The notes under the pieces: model-generated
The model's database searches: none
What the model was told of the DNA's origin: nothing
What the model saw: only the letters and a program-made list of their open reading frames with translations
Position numbers and translations under genes: made by a program
DNA from: Verrucosispora sp. WMMD573
GTDB taxonomy: Bacteria > Actinomycetota > Actinomycetes > Mycobacteriales > Micromonosporaceae
Assembly (NCBI RefSeq): GCF_027497175.1
Contig: NZ_CP114901.1
Coordinates: 806,001-870,000, forward strand
DNA length: 64,000 nucleotides
Direction of reading: 5' to 3'
Shown here: piece after piece, positions 32,636 to 41,751 of the stretch
Layout of the letters: every line of letters begins with the position of its first letter
Position numbering within the stretch: position 1 is the stretch's first letter

Positions 32636-33556
32636 ATGTCGAATTCCAGAAGACGGTCGTCCGCGCTGATCCGTCCGGCGCATCCCGACGACGCCGCAGC
32701 CGTGGTGGCGCTGCGTACGCTCGTGTTTCCCTTCCTGGTCCGGGGAGTCGCGTCCACCCGGCAGCTGATCGCCGCCCCGCCTCCAGGTCTGCACTGGACC
32801 GGCTTCGTCGCCGAGGTCGACAGGCACATCGTGGGCTGGGTGTGCGCGTCCCGAAACGAGCACACCACCGAGGCTGTCGGGGAGGTGTCGCTGCTGCACG
32901 TACACCCCGACCACCGACGCCGGGGGATCGGCAGCGCGCTGCTGGCCGAGGCGGTGACGCACCTCGCCCCGCTCGACCTGACCCGGCTGCACGGGCGCGC
33001 GCTGCCCGAGGCGCTGCCGTTCGTCCGCCGGCACGGCTTTACCCCGAGTCGCCAGGAGCACTTTTCAGCCCTGGACCTGCACATGCTGCCGCCGCTGCCG
33101 ACCCCCTCCGACGGCGCCCGACTGGTCCCACTGGCCGACGTCGACCCTCGTCGTGTGCACCGGGTGGACGTGGTGGCCAGTGCCGACGAGCCGGGCGACG
33201 TCGTGTCCGGCGCGATCGGCTATGCCGACTGGCTCGCCACCACCTGGGACAACGTCGGGCTGGACCGGGACGCCAGCATGGGCGTCGAGGTCGACGGCGA
33301 GTTGGTGGCGATCAGCCTGGTGAAGCGGGACGGCGCGCGGATGTGGTCGGACTACACCGGCACCGTGCCACAGCACCGGGGACGCGGGTTGGCCCGGCTG
33401 GTGAAGCTGGCCGCGCTGCACCGGGCGGCGGAGCGCGGCGTCACCGTCGCGTACACCGGCAACGACGCGGCGAACGCGCCGATGCTGGCGGTAAACGACC
33501 GGCTCGGCTACCGACGGGTGGCCAGCCAGTGGTCCTGCGTACGCGAGATGCACTAA
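32636..33556 (+). CDS. Tandem GNAT acetyltransferase
   Basis: The 306-residue protein holds two GNAT folds. The first (residues 10-150) has the acetyl-CoA loop VHPDHRRRGIGSALL. The second (about 165-306) has TVPQHRGRGLARLVKLAAL. It resembles the MshD-like and other two-domain actinobacterial acetyltransferases, but the substrate cannot be told from this. It is leaderless and its stop overlaps the macro-domain gene tail to tail by three bases. Confidence 0.85.
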   Translation: MSNSRRRSSALIRPAHPDDAAAVVALRTLVFPFLVRGVASTRQLIAAPPPGLHWTGFVAEVDRHIVGWVCASRNEHTTEAVGEVSLLHVHPDHRRRGIGSALLAEAVTHLAPLDLTRLHGRALPEALPFVRRHGFTPSRQEHFSALDLHMLPPLPTPSDGARLVPLADVDPRRVHRVDVVASADEPGDVVSGAIGYADWLATTWDNVGLDRDASMGVEVDGELVAISLVKRDGARMWSDYTGTVPQHRGRGLARLVKLAALHRAAERGVTVAYTGNDAANAPMLAVNDRLGYRRVASQWSCVREMH

Positions 33557-34068
33557 CGCTCTGCGTACACCCGCTCGGCGATCGCGCGGGTGTCGGCACC
33601 GAACAGCACCAACCGGGCCTCGGTGATCGTCGTCGGCGTCGCCGCGCACAGCACCGACAGGGCCTGACGGACGGCGTCCTCGACCGGCCAGCCGTACACC
33701 CCTGCGGAGATCAGCGGGAAGGCGACAGTGGCAGCGCCCAGTTCGTCAGCGACGGTGAGACTGTTGGTGTAGCAGGCGCGCAGCAGCGCGGAACGGTCCT
33801 CGGTGTCCGACCAGACCGGGCCGACGGTGTGCACCACCCAACGCGCCGGCAGGTCGCCTGCGGTGGTGGCCACCGCCTGTCCGGTCGGCAGGCCGCGCCC
33901 GTAGCGGGAGGCGCGCAGCGCGCGGCACTCGGCGAGGATCGCCGGGCCGCCCCGGCGGTGGATCGCTCCATCGACCCCGCCGCCGCCCAGCAACGACGAG
34001 TTCGCGGCGTTGACCACCGCGTCCACCCGCTCGGCGGTGATGTCCCCCTCGACCAGGGCGATGTCCAT
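33553..34068 (-). CDS. Macro-domain protein (O-acetyl-ADP-ribose deacetylase-like)
   Basis: The 171-residue protein is a single macro domain. The motif VVNAANSSLLGGGGVDGAIH, with the Asn and Asp used in ADP-ribose hydrolysis, is complete, and the later loop reads ISAGVYGWP. The family removes acetyl or ADP-ribosyl groups from ADP-ribose derivatives or proteins. I chose the ATG at 34068, after GGAGAG, over upstream starts. The EI24 gene ends two bases before it, so the two genes are probably one operon. Confidence 0.9.
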   Translation of the reverse strand: MDIALVEGDITAERVDAVVNAANSSLLGGGGVDGAIHRRGGPAILAECRALRASRYGRGLPTGQAVATTAGDLPARWVVHTVGPVWSDTEDRSALLRACYTNSLTVADELGAATVAFPLISAGVYGWPVEDAVRQALSVLCAATPTTITEARLVLFGADTRAIAERVYAER

Positions 34069-34069
34069 G

Positions 34070-34861
34070 TCAACTCTCCGTGATGGGTTGGCCGAGTGAG
34101 CGGCGGGCCAGCAGGGTGGCACCGGCCACCGCGGCCGGCATCAGCAGTACGGCGCCGAGCGGGATAAGGAAGCAGACGAAGACCGCGACTCCGAAGCCGA
34201 GTGCGGTGGGGCGGTCCGCCTTGAGCGCGGCGCGCCGGTGCGGCAGTCGCTTGCCCCGCCGGGAGAAGGGCGCGCCGGTCAGTTCGACGGCGAGCAGCCA
34301 GCCGCCCACCGCCGCACCGATGACCGGCACCACGGTCTGCCCTACCACCGGAATGAAACCGGCGGCGAACAGCGGCACACCGAACAACACCGCCAGGGCG
34401 ACCAGCCGGAGTGAGTCGGCGGCGCTGCGCCGCAGCGACGGCCAGAACGGCACCTCGACCGCGTCCGGCGTACCGCCGTAGCGCCGCTCCACCCGCTCCG
34501 AGATCTTCTCGTAGAACGGATCGCCGATGGCCAGGGTGACCGCCGTGAAGGTGAGGACGGTGAGCAGGCCACCGAGACCGAGGAAGGCCAGCCCGGCGAT
34601 CACCCGGACCGCGCTGCGCGGCGTCGTCGCCCAGTCGTCGGCGAACGGGGTGGCCGCGGCGGCCAGGTCGTCGACGAAGAAGACCAGCAGAGCGTACGCG
34701 GACACGAAGATCGCCCCGGAGATCAGCGCCGGGATGACGCCGAGCAGCATCAGGCCCGGGTTGCGTACGTACAGACCGACGCCCCGCAGCAGCAGCGTGG
34801 CCCCGCTGACGAAGCGGCGGCCCGTGCCCACGGCGGTGGCGGGAATCTCGGATGCGTGCAC
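34070..34861 (-). CDS. EI24/CysZ-like membrane protein
   Basis: From the GTG at 34861 the protein has 263 residues with four to six membrane helices and the family wording GDPFYEKISERVERR in the middle loop. EI24/CysZ relatives include sulfate permeases; many actinobacterial members have no proven role. The longer start at 34891 is possible, but TACGCT lies exactly seven bases before 34861, the spacing of the leaderless genes nearby. It is followed closely by the macro-domain gene. Confidence 0.8.
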   Translation of the reverse strand: MHASEIPATAVGTGRRFVSGATLLLRGVGLYVRNPGLMLLGVIPALISGAIFVSAYALLVFFVDDLAAAATPFADDWATTPRSAVRVIAGLAFLGLGGLLTVLTFTAVTLAIGDPFYEKISERVERRYGGTPDAVEVPFWPSLRRSAADSLRLVALAVLFGVPLFAAGFIPVVGQTVVPVIGAAVGGWLLAVELTGAPFSRRGKRLPHRRAALKADRPTALGFGVAVFVCFLIPLGAVLLMPAAVAGATLLARRSLGQPITES

Positions 34862-34868
34862 GTCCAGG

Positions 34869-34874
34869 AGCGTA
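34869..34874 (-). promoter_or_regulatory. -10 box of a leaderless transcript (EI24 gene)
   Basis: On the minus strand TACGCT is followed by seven bases and the GTG at 34861. No ribosome-binding site is present. Confidence 0.6.
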
Positions 34875-35021
34875 GTCACTCGTCGGCGCATCCACCGGTT
34901 GACGGATCGCCGGAATCAGCCGGCGCTGACCAAGGTCACCTCCAGCCGGTCGATTCGCCGCCGGCCTGCTCTCGCGACGCTTGAGTCGTACCCGACGACC
35001 CGACGGCGAGAGGCGGTGGCC

Positions 35022-35930
35022 ATGCCGGTCATCGAGGTGACGAGCCTGCACAAACGGTACGGCGACACGGTGGCGGTGGCCGACGTGTCCTTCGACGTCG
35101 AGGTCGGCGAGATCTTCGGCGTACTCGGGCCGAACGGCGCCGGAAAGACCACCACTGTGGAGTGCGTCGCCGGGTTGCGTGTCCCAGACGGGGGCGGGGT
35201 GTCGGTCCTCGGGCTCGACCCCCGCCGGGACGCCGCCCGGCTGCGCCAACAGGTAGGGGTGCAGCTCCAGGAGAGCCAACTGCCCGACCGGCTCCGGGTC
35301 GCTGAGGCGTTGGAGCTCTACGCCTCGTTCTACCGCGACCCCGCCGACCCGGCGCAGCTCATCGACGAGCTGGGCCTCGACGGGAAGCGGAACACCGCGT
35401 ACGTGAAGCTGTCCGGCGGCCAGAAGCAGCGGCTCTCCATCGCGTTGGCGCTTGTCGGCAACCCACGGATCGCCATCCTGGACGAGCTGACCACCGGGTT
35501 GGATCCGCAGGCCCGCCGGGACACCTGGGATCTGATCGAGCGGGTCCGGGACCGCGGCGTGACCATCCTGCTGGTCACCCACTTCATGGAGGAGGCCGAG
35601 CGACTCTGCGACCGCCTCGCCGTGATCGACAAGGGACGGGTGGTGGCCCTGGACACCCCGGCCGGCCTGATCTCGGCCGTGGCCCCGGAGCAGCGCATCC
35701 GGTTCCGCCCGTCCGCACCGCTGGACGACCGGTTGCTGGCCGACCTGCCGCAGGTCACGGCCGTGACACGCAGCGGCAGCCAGATCGTGGTGACCGGCAC
35801 CGGTGACGTACTGCACGCGGTCACCTCGGTGCTCGCCCGCCGCCAGATCATCGCCGCCGACCTACGGCTGGAGCAGGCCACGCTTGACGACGCGTTCGTC
35901 CAGCTGACCGGGCGCCGGTTCGTCGACTGA
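35022..35930 (+). CDS. ABC-2 exporter ATP-binding protein
   Basis: The 302-residue ATPase starts at the ATG of 35022, after GAGAGGCGG. Walker A is GPNGAGKTTT, the signature LSGGQKQR and Walker B AILDELTTGLDP, with the switch His in LVTHFMEEAE. The C-terminal 80 residues form the extra domain common in antibiotic and multidrug ABC-2 exporters. It forms an operon with the membrane partner and a two-component system, a typical stress or antibiotic-response arrangement. The transported compound is unknown. Confidence 0.92.
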   Translation: MPVIEVTSLHKRYGDTVAVADVSFDVEVGEIFGVLGPNGAGKTTTVECVAGLRVPDGGGVSVLGLDPRRDAARLRQQVGVQLQESQLPDRLRVAEALELYASFYRDPADPAQLIDELGLDGKRNTAYVKLSGGQKQRLSIALALVGNPRIAILDELTTGLDPQARRDTWDLIERVRDRGVTILLVTHFMEEAERLCDRLAVIDKGRVVALDTPAGLISAVAPEQRIRFRPSAPLDDRLLADLPQVTAVTRSGSQIVVTGTGDVLHAVTSVLARRQIIAADLRLEQATLDDAFVQLTGRRFVD

Positions 35931-35940
35931 AAGGGGCACG

Positions 35941-36675
35941 ATGCACGCCTTCGGCCAGATCCTCAAGACTGAGGCGAAGCTGCACCTGCGGGACATCCCG
36001 ACGCTGGTGCTCACCGTCGGCCTGCCCACCCTGATCCTGGTGGTGCTCGGGCTGATTCCCACACTCCGCGAACCCAGTCCGGACCTCGGCAACCAGTCCT
36101 TCGTCACGTACTTCACCCCCTCGCTACTGGTGATCACACTGGCCATGGTCGGCATCAACGCGCTGCCCACCGTGCTGGCCACCTACCGGGAGCGCGGCAT
36201 TCTCCGCCGGCTGGCCACCACACCGGCGAGTCCGCTGGCGCTGCTGGCCGCCCAGCTCGTACTGGCCCTGGTGGGAATCCTGGCCAGCGCGGTGCTCCTC
36301 GCGGTGGTCGCCCGGGTCGCGTTCGGCACCCCGCTGCCGCGGCATCCGCTCGGGTTCGCGGCGGCGCTCGTCCTGGGTACGGCCGCGCTGCTCGCGGTGG
36401 GGTTGTTGGTGGCGGCGGTCGCGCCCACCGCGAAGGCGGCCCAGGCGCTGGCCGTGCCGCTGTTCATGGTGATCATGTTCTTCGGCGGGGTGTACCTGCC
36501 CCGGTTCCTGCTGCCCGATTTCCTGGCCGACGTGGGCGCCTACACGCCGCCCGGGGTCCAGGCGCTGCTCGACGCCTGGACGGGCACCGCACCGCACCCG
36601 CTACAACTGGGGATAATGGCCGTGATCGCCGTGGCGGCCGGTGCCGCAGCGGCGAGGCTGTTCCGCTGGGAGTGA
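35941..36675 (+). CDS. ABC-2 type exporter permease
   Basis: The 244-residue membrane protein has six predicted helices and the ABC-2 wording YRERGILRRLATTPASPLAL in the second loop. It starts 11 bases after the ATPase gene, after AAAGGGG. It should form a homodimer with the ATPase. The length is typical. Confidence 0.9.
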   Translation: MHAFGQILKTEAKLHLRDIPTLVLTVGLPTLILVVLGLIPTLREPSPDLGNQSFVTYFTPSLLVITLAMVGINALPTVLATYRERGILRRLATTPASPLALLAAQLVLALVGILASAVLLAVVARVAFGTPLPRHPLGFAAALVLGTAALLAVGLLVAAVAPTAKAAQALAVPLFMVIMFFGGVYLPRFLLPDFLADVGAYTPPGVQALLDAWTGTAPHPLQLGIMAVIAVAAGAAAARLFRWE

Positions 36676-36679
36676 GCGC

Positions 36680-38005
36680 ATGGTGAGCGGGGACGGAATG
36701 ACCTGCGGCGGAGGCGGCTCGGCGGCCAGCCGCAACGACGCCGTGCCTCCCGACGACGACTGGCTGGCCGCCTGGCGGGCAAGGGAGGCGCGGCTGCACC
36801 GGGTGCTGCCCTACGGCGGGCTGCTCGTGGGTTCGTTGCTGGCCGCCTTCGCGCCGGCACCGCGCGGCCTGCCGATGCTGCTCACCCTGGTCATCGCCGG
36901 GTTGACCGCCTGCTGGGTCACCTGGTTCGTCGTCCTGCACCCGAAGTGGCAGGGGCGGCAGGGGTCGATGACTGTCTACTACGTCGGGCTGCTGGCCTTC
37001 GCCGCCGTCCTGGTGGCCGCGAGCCCGTGGTACGGCTTCTTCGCCTGGGTCGGCTTCCTGCACGCCTTCCTCGTGCTCAACGGGCGATGGCGGTTCGTCG
37101 GCATGGCCGCGACAGCCGTGCTGGTCGCCACCGCGCAGGGCGGCGGCCTGCTGTCCTCGTGGTCGAACTGGCCGCTGTGGCTGGTGTTGGTGCTTGTCAA
37201 CCTGGTCCTGTCCGGTGCGGTGAGCTGGTTCAACCTCGTCGGTGAGCGGGAGGACGCCAGGCGCAAGCGGTTGGTGGCGGAACTCGCCGCCACCAACCGC
37301 CAACTCGCCGAGACGGTACGCGAGAACGAAGGGCTGCACGCCCAGCTCATCACCCAGGCCCGCGAGGCCGGCGTACTTGACGAGCGGCAGCGGATGGCGC
37401 AGGAGATCCACGACACCCTGGCCCAGGGCCTGACCGGCATCATCACCCAACTGGAGGCGGCCGGGCAGACCCGCGACCGCTCCGCCGACTGGCGACGCCA
37501 CGTGGACAACGCCCTGGCGCTGGCCCGGGAGAGCCTCACCGAAGCCCGCCGGTCGGTCCGGGCGCTGCGCCCCGAGCCGCTGGAGCTGGCCCGCCTGCCC
37601 GACGCTCTCTCCGAGCTGGGTGAACGCTGGTCGGCCGTGCACGGGGTGACGGCCAGCGTCAGCACCACCGGGACGCCCCGCCCACTGCACCCGGAGATCG
37701 AGGTGACGCTGCTGCGGGCCGCGCAGGAGGCGCTGAGCAACGTGGCCCGGCACGCCGCCGCGTCCCGGGTCGGGCTCACCCTGTCGTACATGTCGGACGT
37801 GGTCACCCTGGACGTCCGCGACGACGGATCCGGCTTCGACGTGGCCAACCGGTCGACCACTCCGGATCAGCACGGAAGCTACGGCCTGACCGCGATGCGG
37901 CAGCGGGTCAACCGGGTCGGTGGCCAGCTCGCCGTCGAGTCCGAGCCGGGTGGCGGGACGGCCGTCTCGGCCTCCGTACCGGCCCTGCCCGGAGCCGCCG
38001 CATGA
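36680..38005 (+). CDS. Sensor histidine kinase, DesK/NarL type
   Basis: The 441-residue protein has five or six membrane helices in residues 35-180, a coiled linker, then HisKA_3 with RMAQEIHDTLAQGLTG (His near 243) and an ATPase domain with SNVARHA, DDGSGF and GLTAMRQRV. It starts with ATG 36680; ATG 36698 is possible. Its stop overlaps the response-regulator start. Position after the exporter genes suggests it senses the exporter's substrate or damage at the membrane. Confidence 0.9.
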   Translation: MVSGDGMTCGGGGSAASRNDAVPPDDDWLAAWRAREARLHRVLPYGGLLVGSLLAAFAPAPRGLPMLLTLVIAGLTACWVTWFVVLHPKWQGRQGSMTVYYVGLLAFAAVLVAASPWYGFFAWVGFLHAFLVLNGRWRFVGMAATAVLVATAQGGGLLSSWSNWPLWLVLVLVNLVLSGAVSWFNLVGEREDARRKRLVAELAATNRQLAETVRENEGLHAQLITQAREAGVLDERQRMAQEIHDTLAQGLTGIITQLEAAGQTRDRSADWRRHVDNALALARESLTEARRSVRALRPEPLELARLPDALSELGERWSAVHGVTASVSTTGTPRPLHPEIEVTLLRAAQEALSNVARHAAASRVGLTLSYMSDVVTLDVRDDGSGFDVANRSTTPDQHGSYGLTAMRQRVNRVGGQLAVESEPGGGTAVSASVPALPGAAA

Positions 38006-38652
38006 CCGATCCGGTACGCCTGCTCATCGTCGACGATCATCCGGTGGTGCGGGACGGGCTGCGCGGCATGTTCGCCGGCGATCCCGGGTTCGAGGTGGTC
38101 GGCGAGGCGGCGGACGGTGCCGAGGCGCTGGCCATGGCCGCCCGGCACCGCCCCGACGTGGTGCTGATGGACCTGCGGATGCCGGGGATGGACGGGGTCA
38201 CCGCGATCGGCCGTCTCGTCGCGACGGACACCCCGGCGAGGGTGCTGGTACTGACCACGTACGACACGGACGCGGACGTGCTCCCGGCGATCGAGGCCGG
38301 CGCCACCGGTTACCTGCTCAAGGACGCGCCCCGCGACGAACTGGTCCGGGCGGTACGGGCCGCCGCCCGAGGCGAGTCGGTGCTCTCACCAAGCGTGGCC
38401 GGCCGGCTGATGGGTCGCCTGCGGACGCCACGCCAGCCGGCCGAGGAGCCGCTGAGCCAACGCGAGTTGGAGGTGCTCACCCTGGTCGCTCGGGGATCGT
38501 CGAACCGCGAGGCCGCGGCGCGCCTGTTCATCAGCGAGGCCACTGTGAAGACCCATCTGCTGCACGTCTACGCCAAGCTCGGGGTCAACGACCGAGCCGC
38601 CGCGGTGGCGGTCGCGTACGACCGGGGGTTGCTGACCCCCGGTGGCCGGTGA
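38002..38652 (+). CDS. LuxR/NarL-family response regulator
   Basis: The 216-residue regulator has a complete receiver (IVDDHPVVR, VLMDLRMPGMDG with the phospho-acceptor near 55, LTTYDT and YLLKDA) and a LuxR helix-turn-helix (LSQRELEVLTLVARG, ISEATVKTHLLHVYAKLG). The start overlaps the kinase stop as ATGA. Unlike the 8261 regulator, all receiver residues are intact. It probably controls the exporter operon. Confidence 0.93.
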   Translation: MTDPVRLLIVDDHPVVRDGLRGMFAGDPGFEVVGEAADGAEALAMAARHRPDVVLMDLRMPGMDGVTAIGRLVATDTPARVLVLTTYDTDADVLPAIEAGATGYLLKDAPRDELVRAVRAAARGESVLSPSVAGRLMGRLRTPRQPAEEPLSQRELEVLTLVARGSSNREAAARLFISEATVKTHLLHVYAKLGVNDRAAAVAVAYDRGLLTPGGR

Positions 38653-38658
38653 GCGTCG

Positions 38659-39669
38659 GTGCGGGCGTCGCGGTTGCTATCCCTGCTGCTGCTGTTGCAG
38701 ACCCGTGAGGCGCTGACGGCGGCGGAGTTGGCGCGCGAGTTGGAGGTGTCCGAGCGGACGGTCTACCGGGACGTGCTCGCGCTCTCCGCCGCCGGGGTGC
38801 CGATCTACGCCGACCGGGGGCGGGCCGGCGGCTACCGGCTGCTCGCCGGTTACCGGACCCGGTTGACCGGGATGACCCGGGACGAGGCGGAGGCGCTCTT
38901 TTTGGCCGGTCTGCCCGGCCCGGCCGGTGACATGGGACTGGCCGACGCCGTCGCGGCGGCGGAACTGAAGCTTCTCGCGGCGCTACCGCCGAGCCTGCGC
39001 GACGCCCCCGCGCGCACCGGCCAGCGGTTCCACCTGGACGTGCCGGGCTGGTACCGCGAGACCGCGCCGCCGCAGTGGTTGGCCGAGCTGGCCGGTGCGG
39101 TCTGGCGGGACCGGGTGGTGACGCTCCACTACCGGCGCGGGGAGCGTGAGGTCACCCGCCGGGTCTGCCCGTACGGCCTGGTCCTCAAGAGCGGGACCTG
39201 GTATCTGGTGGGTCGGGTCGGCGAGGACCTGCGGACCTACCGGGTGGACCGGGTTGTCGCCGTCGAGCAGCACGAGGAGGGCTTCGACCGGGATCCCGGA
39301 TTCGACCTGGCCGGCCACTGGCGGACCCAGGCCGAGGCGTTCCTGCGCGGCATGCTGCGGGCCGAGGTGACGATCCGGCTGAGCCCCGCCGGCCTGCGCC
39401 GACTCCGCCACCTCGCCGAGATCCCGTTCGGGTACGAGGCGGCGGTCGCCGCGGCGGACGAACCCGACGGGCAGGGCTGGGTGCGGACCCGCCTGCCCGT
39501 CGAGTCCGTCGAGGTGGCGTACACCCAACTGCTCGCGCTGGGGCCGGAGGTGGAGGTGATCGAGCCGCCGGAGCTACGGTCGCGGCTGGCCGAGGCGGCG
39601 ACCAGAGCCGCCGCGCTGTACTCCACCGCCGACGACCGGTCTGCCGACCGGGCGGCACCGTCCGGCTGA
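38659..39669 (+). CDS. WYL-domain transcriptional regulator
   Basis: The 336-residue protein has an N-terminal DeoR-type winged helix (LTAAELARELEVSERTVYRD) and a WYL domain in the middle (VCPYGLVLKSGTWYLVGR) with the following YRVDRVVAVE strand. Such regulators often bind nucleic-acid-like or small ligands. The GTG start is six bases after the response-regulator stop, so it may be co-transcribed, though its target is more likely the neighbouring divergent-facing SDR gene, whose promoter holds a large palindrome. That link is a guess. Confidence 0.88.
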   Translation: MRASRLLSLLLLLQTREALTAAELARELEVSERTVYRDVLALSAAGVPIYADRGRAGGYRLLAGYRTRLTGMTRDEAEALFLAGLPGPAGDMGLADAVAAAELKLLAALPPSLRDAPARTGQRFHLDVPGWYRETAPPQWLAELAGAVWRDRVVTLHYRRGEREVTRRVCPYGLVLKSGTWYLVGRVGEDLRTYRVDRVVAVEQHEEGFDRDPGFDLAGHWRTQAEAFLRGMLRAEVTIRLSPAGLRRLRHLAEIPFGYEAAVAAADEPDGQGWVRTRLPVESVEVAYTQLLALGPEVEVIEPPELRSRLAEAATRAAALYSTADDRSADRAAPSG

Positions 39670-39702
39670 ATGCCGGCCGGGCCGCTCAGACGGGCGGGAG
39701 GA

Positions 39703-40617
39703 TCAGCGATAGCCCGTGACGTCGGCGGGTCTGCCGGCGTCGACCACCTCGCTGATGTAGCGGAAGGCGTCCGGTTGGGAGCCGTCGACGTCGGTGAAGC
39801 CGTACACCTTGGCCAGTTCCCCGGCGGAGACGGACCGACCGCTCCAGCGTGCCCGGTCCGGGTCGGCGGCGAGCGCGGCGACGGCGCGGCCGACGAACGC
39901 CGGGGTCTCCGAGATGAGGAAGTGCGGGTCCTTGGCCGCGCCATCGCGCCAGTTGTCCTCGGTGACGCCGAAGTGCTCCAGCATCGCCTCCGAGCGGATC
40001 CAGCCCGGGGTGAGCGCGACCGCCGTACCGCCGTGCGGCCTGAGTTCGTGAGCCCAGCTGAAGGCGAGCCGGTTGACCGAGGTCTTGGCCAGGTCGTAGA
40101 AGACCGAGAGCCGGTAATTCTCCTCGTTGTACGCCTTCGTACCGTCGCCGATCTCCACCACCAGTCCGCCGGGCCGGCGGATCAGCAGGGGCATTGCGAA
40201 GTGGCTGGTGATCACGTGGGTGTCGACCGCCAGCCGCAGCGTTCGGAAACCAGCGTCGAGCGGCTGCTCCCACACCGGCTTCTCCCAGGTGATGAGTGGG
40301 TCGGCGCCCCACACGTCGTTCACCAGCACGTCAAGCTGGCCCTGCTCGGCGTCGATCCGCGCGACCAGCGCCTGCACCTCGTCGGGCACCAGGTGGTCGA
40401 CCCGGACCGGGATGCCGGTACCGCCGGCGGCGGTGACCAGTTCGGCGGTCTCCTCGATGGTTTCCGGGCGGTCAAGTTCGGAGCGGCCGGCGCGGCTGCT
40501 GCGGCCGGTCGCGTACACGGTGGCGCCTGCGGCACCGAGCTGCACGGCGATCTGCCGGCCGGCGCCCCGAGTGGCCCCGGCGACCAGCGCCACCTTTCCG
40601 ATAAGCGGTTTCGTCAT
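39703..40617 (-). CDS. Short-chain dehydrogenase/reductase
   Basis: The 304-residue protein starts at the ATG of 40617 after TGGAGC. The Rossmann motif GATRGAGRQIA is at about residues 14-24. The active-site region reads YRLSVFYDLAKTSVNRLA, so the catalytic Tyr-x-x-x-Lys is present as YDLAK. The usual NNAG strand reads VNDVWG, a common variant in this subfamily. Substrate is unknown. It is transcribed away from a 33-base palindrome that could hold a repressor. Confidence 0.85.
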   Translation of the reverse strand: MTKPLIGKVALVAGATRGAGRQIAVQLGAAGATVYATGRSSRAGRSELDRPETIEETAELVTAAGGTGIPVRVDHLVPDEVQALVARIDAEQGQLDVLVNDVWGADPLITWEKPVWEQPLDAGFRTLRLAVDTHVITSHFAMPLLIRRPGGLVVEIGDGTKAYNEENYRLSVFYDLAKTSVNRLAFSWAHELRPHGGTAVALTPGWIRSEAMLEHFGVTEDNWRDGAAKDPHFLISETPAFVGRAVAALAADPDRARWSGRSVSAGELAKVYGFTDVDGSQPDAFRYISEVVDAGRPADVTGYR

Positions 40618-40632
40618 GCGCTCCACGCTGCC

Positions 40633-40665
40633 AGCAATACCTGCCACCTGGTGGCAGGTATTGCT
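40633..40665. promoter_or_regulatory. Perfect 16-base-arm palindrome before the SDR gene
   Basis: AGCAATACCTGCCACC and its exact reverse complement flank a single T at 40649. It lies 16-48 bases upstream of the SDR start. It could be an operator for a dimeric regulator or a hairpin in the leader. Confidence 0.8.
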
Positions 40666-40719
40666 GACTTGTCGCAGCGGCGTCGGCTGATCGACCCGGG
40701 AAGGCCACGATCTGGCTCG

Positions 40720-40777
40720 CGAGTTGCGGCATCACAGGTCCTCCCGCGCGCCGGACACCCCGACATGCCGCAACTCG
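40720..40777. repeat. Inverted repeat with 13-base arms
   Basis: CGAGTTGCGGCAT (40720-40732) pairs with its exact complement at 40765-40777 across a 32-base loop. It is downstream of the alpha/beta-hydrolase gene (-) and may end its transcript. The bases 40790-40863 are a very G-rich low-complexity run of GGCGGGC-type words. Confidence 0.65.
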
Positions 40778-40863
40778 TGCGGCGGCAGCGGGCGGCCGAC
40801 GGCGGGCGGGCGGCGGCGGGCGGGCGGGTGGCGGGCGGGCCGGGCGGCGGCGGGCGGGCGGCG

Positions 40864-41751
40864 CTAGCCGTTGAGGAAGTCGGAGATCCGGCTGCGTAGG
40901 TCGGCGCGCTCCGTCCAGAGGACACCGGGGCGGTCGTAGCGGTGCAGGGTGGCTCGGGGCAGGGTGGCGGCGAGTTGTTCGGCCACCTCCACCGGGTGCA
41001 GGTCGTCGCCCTCGGCGGCGATGACCAGTGCCGGCGCGGTCACCCGGGCGAGCACGCCGGCATCGGGCAGCGGCGCCTGCTGCGGCAGATCGATCAGCCC
41101 GGCGGCGAGGCCGTCGCGCAGCAGATGATCCAGCCGTTGCCGCAGGTATGCCCAGCCGGCCGGCGTGTTGCGTACGGCCGGCGGCAGCTCGGTGGAGACG
41201 GCTTCCGCCACCGCCGAGGCGTCGCCGCTCTCCACGGCCGACAGCAACTCGCTCAGCCGCGCCGAGGCGACCGGTCCGCGCGGCTGGTCGAGCGCGGCGG
41301 GAAGGAAAAAGACGAGCCGCTCGAACCGTTCCGGGCTCTGGGCGAGCAGGCGGCACAACGCACCGGCGCCCAGGCTGGCCCCGAAGGCGCGCGTCGCACC
41401 GCTGAGGTCAGCCATCGCCCGTAGGTCGCGGGCCAGGTCCAGGTAGCTCCACGGCCTGTCGGGAGCGTCGGAGCGGCCGTGACCACGGAACTGGAAGAAG
41501 ACTCGACGACCTGTGACACCGCTGCCGAAGGGTCGGGTGGTGGCGATGCCGTTGGCCAACCCGTGCGCGAAGACGGTGACCGGGTCACCGACGCCGGTGA
41601 CGAGCCGCTCCAGGCGTACGCCGTGCGGGGTGGCAACCAGTTCCGTTTCCGGATCGGGTAGCGGCGGTCGGCCGGTCCGCGGGGCACCCGGGCCGGGTCC
41701 CCAGGTGCGTGGCCCGCCGTCCGGTGGTGGTGGCCAGCGGAAAGCTCTCAC
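40864..41751 (-). CDS. Alpha/beta-hydrolase fold protein, catalytic His not seen
   Basis: The 295-residue protein has a nucleophile elbow (FGASLGAG) and an acid candidate in AAEGDDLH. The C-terminal G-H that normally carries the catalytic histidine reads RPGVLWTERADL, with no His in place. It may be inactive or use another residue. The start GTG 41751 overlaps the DUF2516 stop, so it sits at the end of the xre-hbhA-DUF2516 operon, a position where I recall a hydrolase-like gene in related genomes. The first 35 residues are proline-rich. Confidence 0.78.
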   Translation of the reverse strand: MRAFRWPPPPDGGPRTWGPGPGAPRTGRPPLPDPETELVATPHGVRLERLVTGVGDPVTVFAHGLANGIATTRPFGSGVTGRRVFFQFRGHGRSDAPDRPWSYLDLARDLRAMADLSGATRAFGASLGAGALCRLLAQSPERFERLVFFLPAALDQPRGPVASARLSELLSAVESGDASAVAEAVSTELPPAVRNTPAGWAYLRQRLDHLLRDGLAAGLIDLPQQAPLPDAGVLARVTAPALVIAAEGDDLHPVEVAEQLAATLPRATLHRYDRPGVLWTERADLRSRISDFLNG

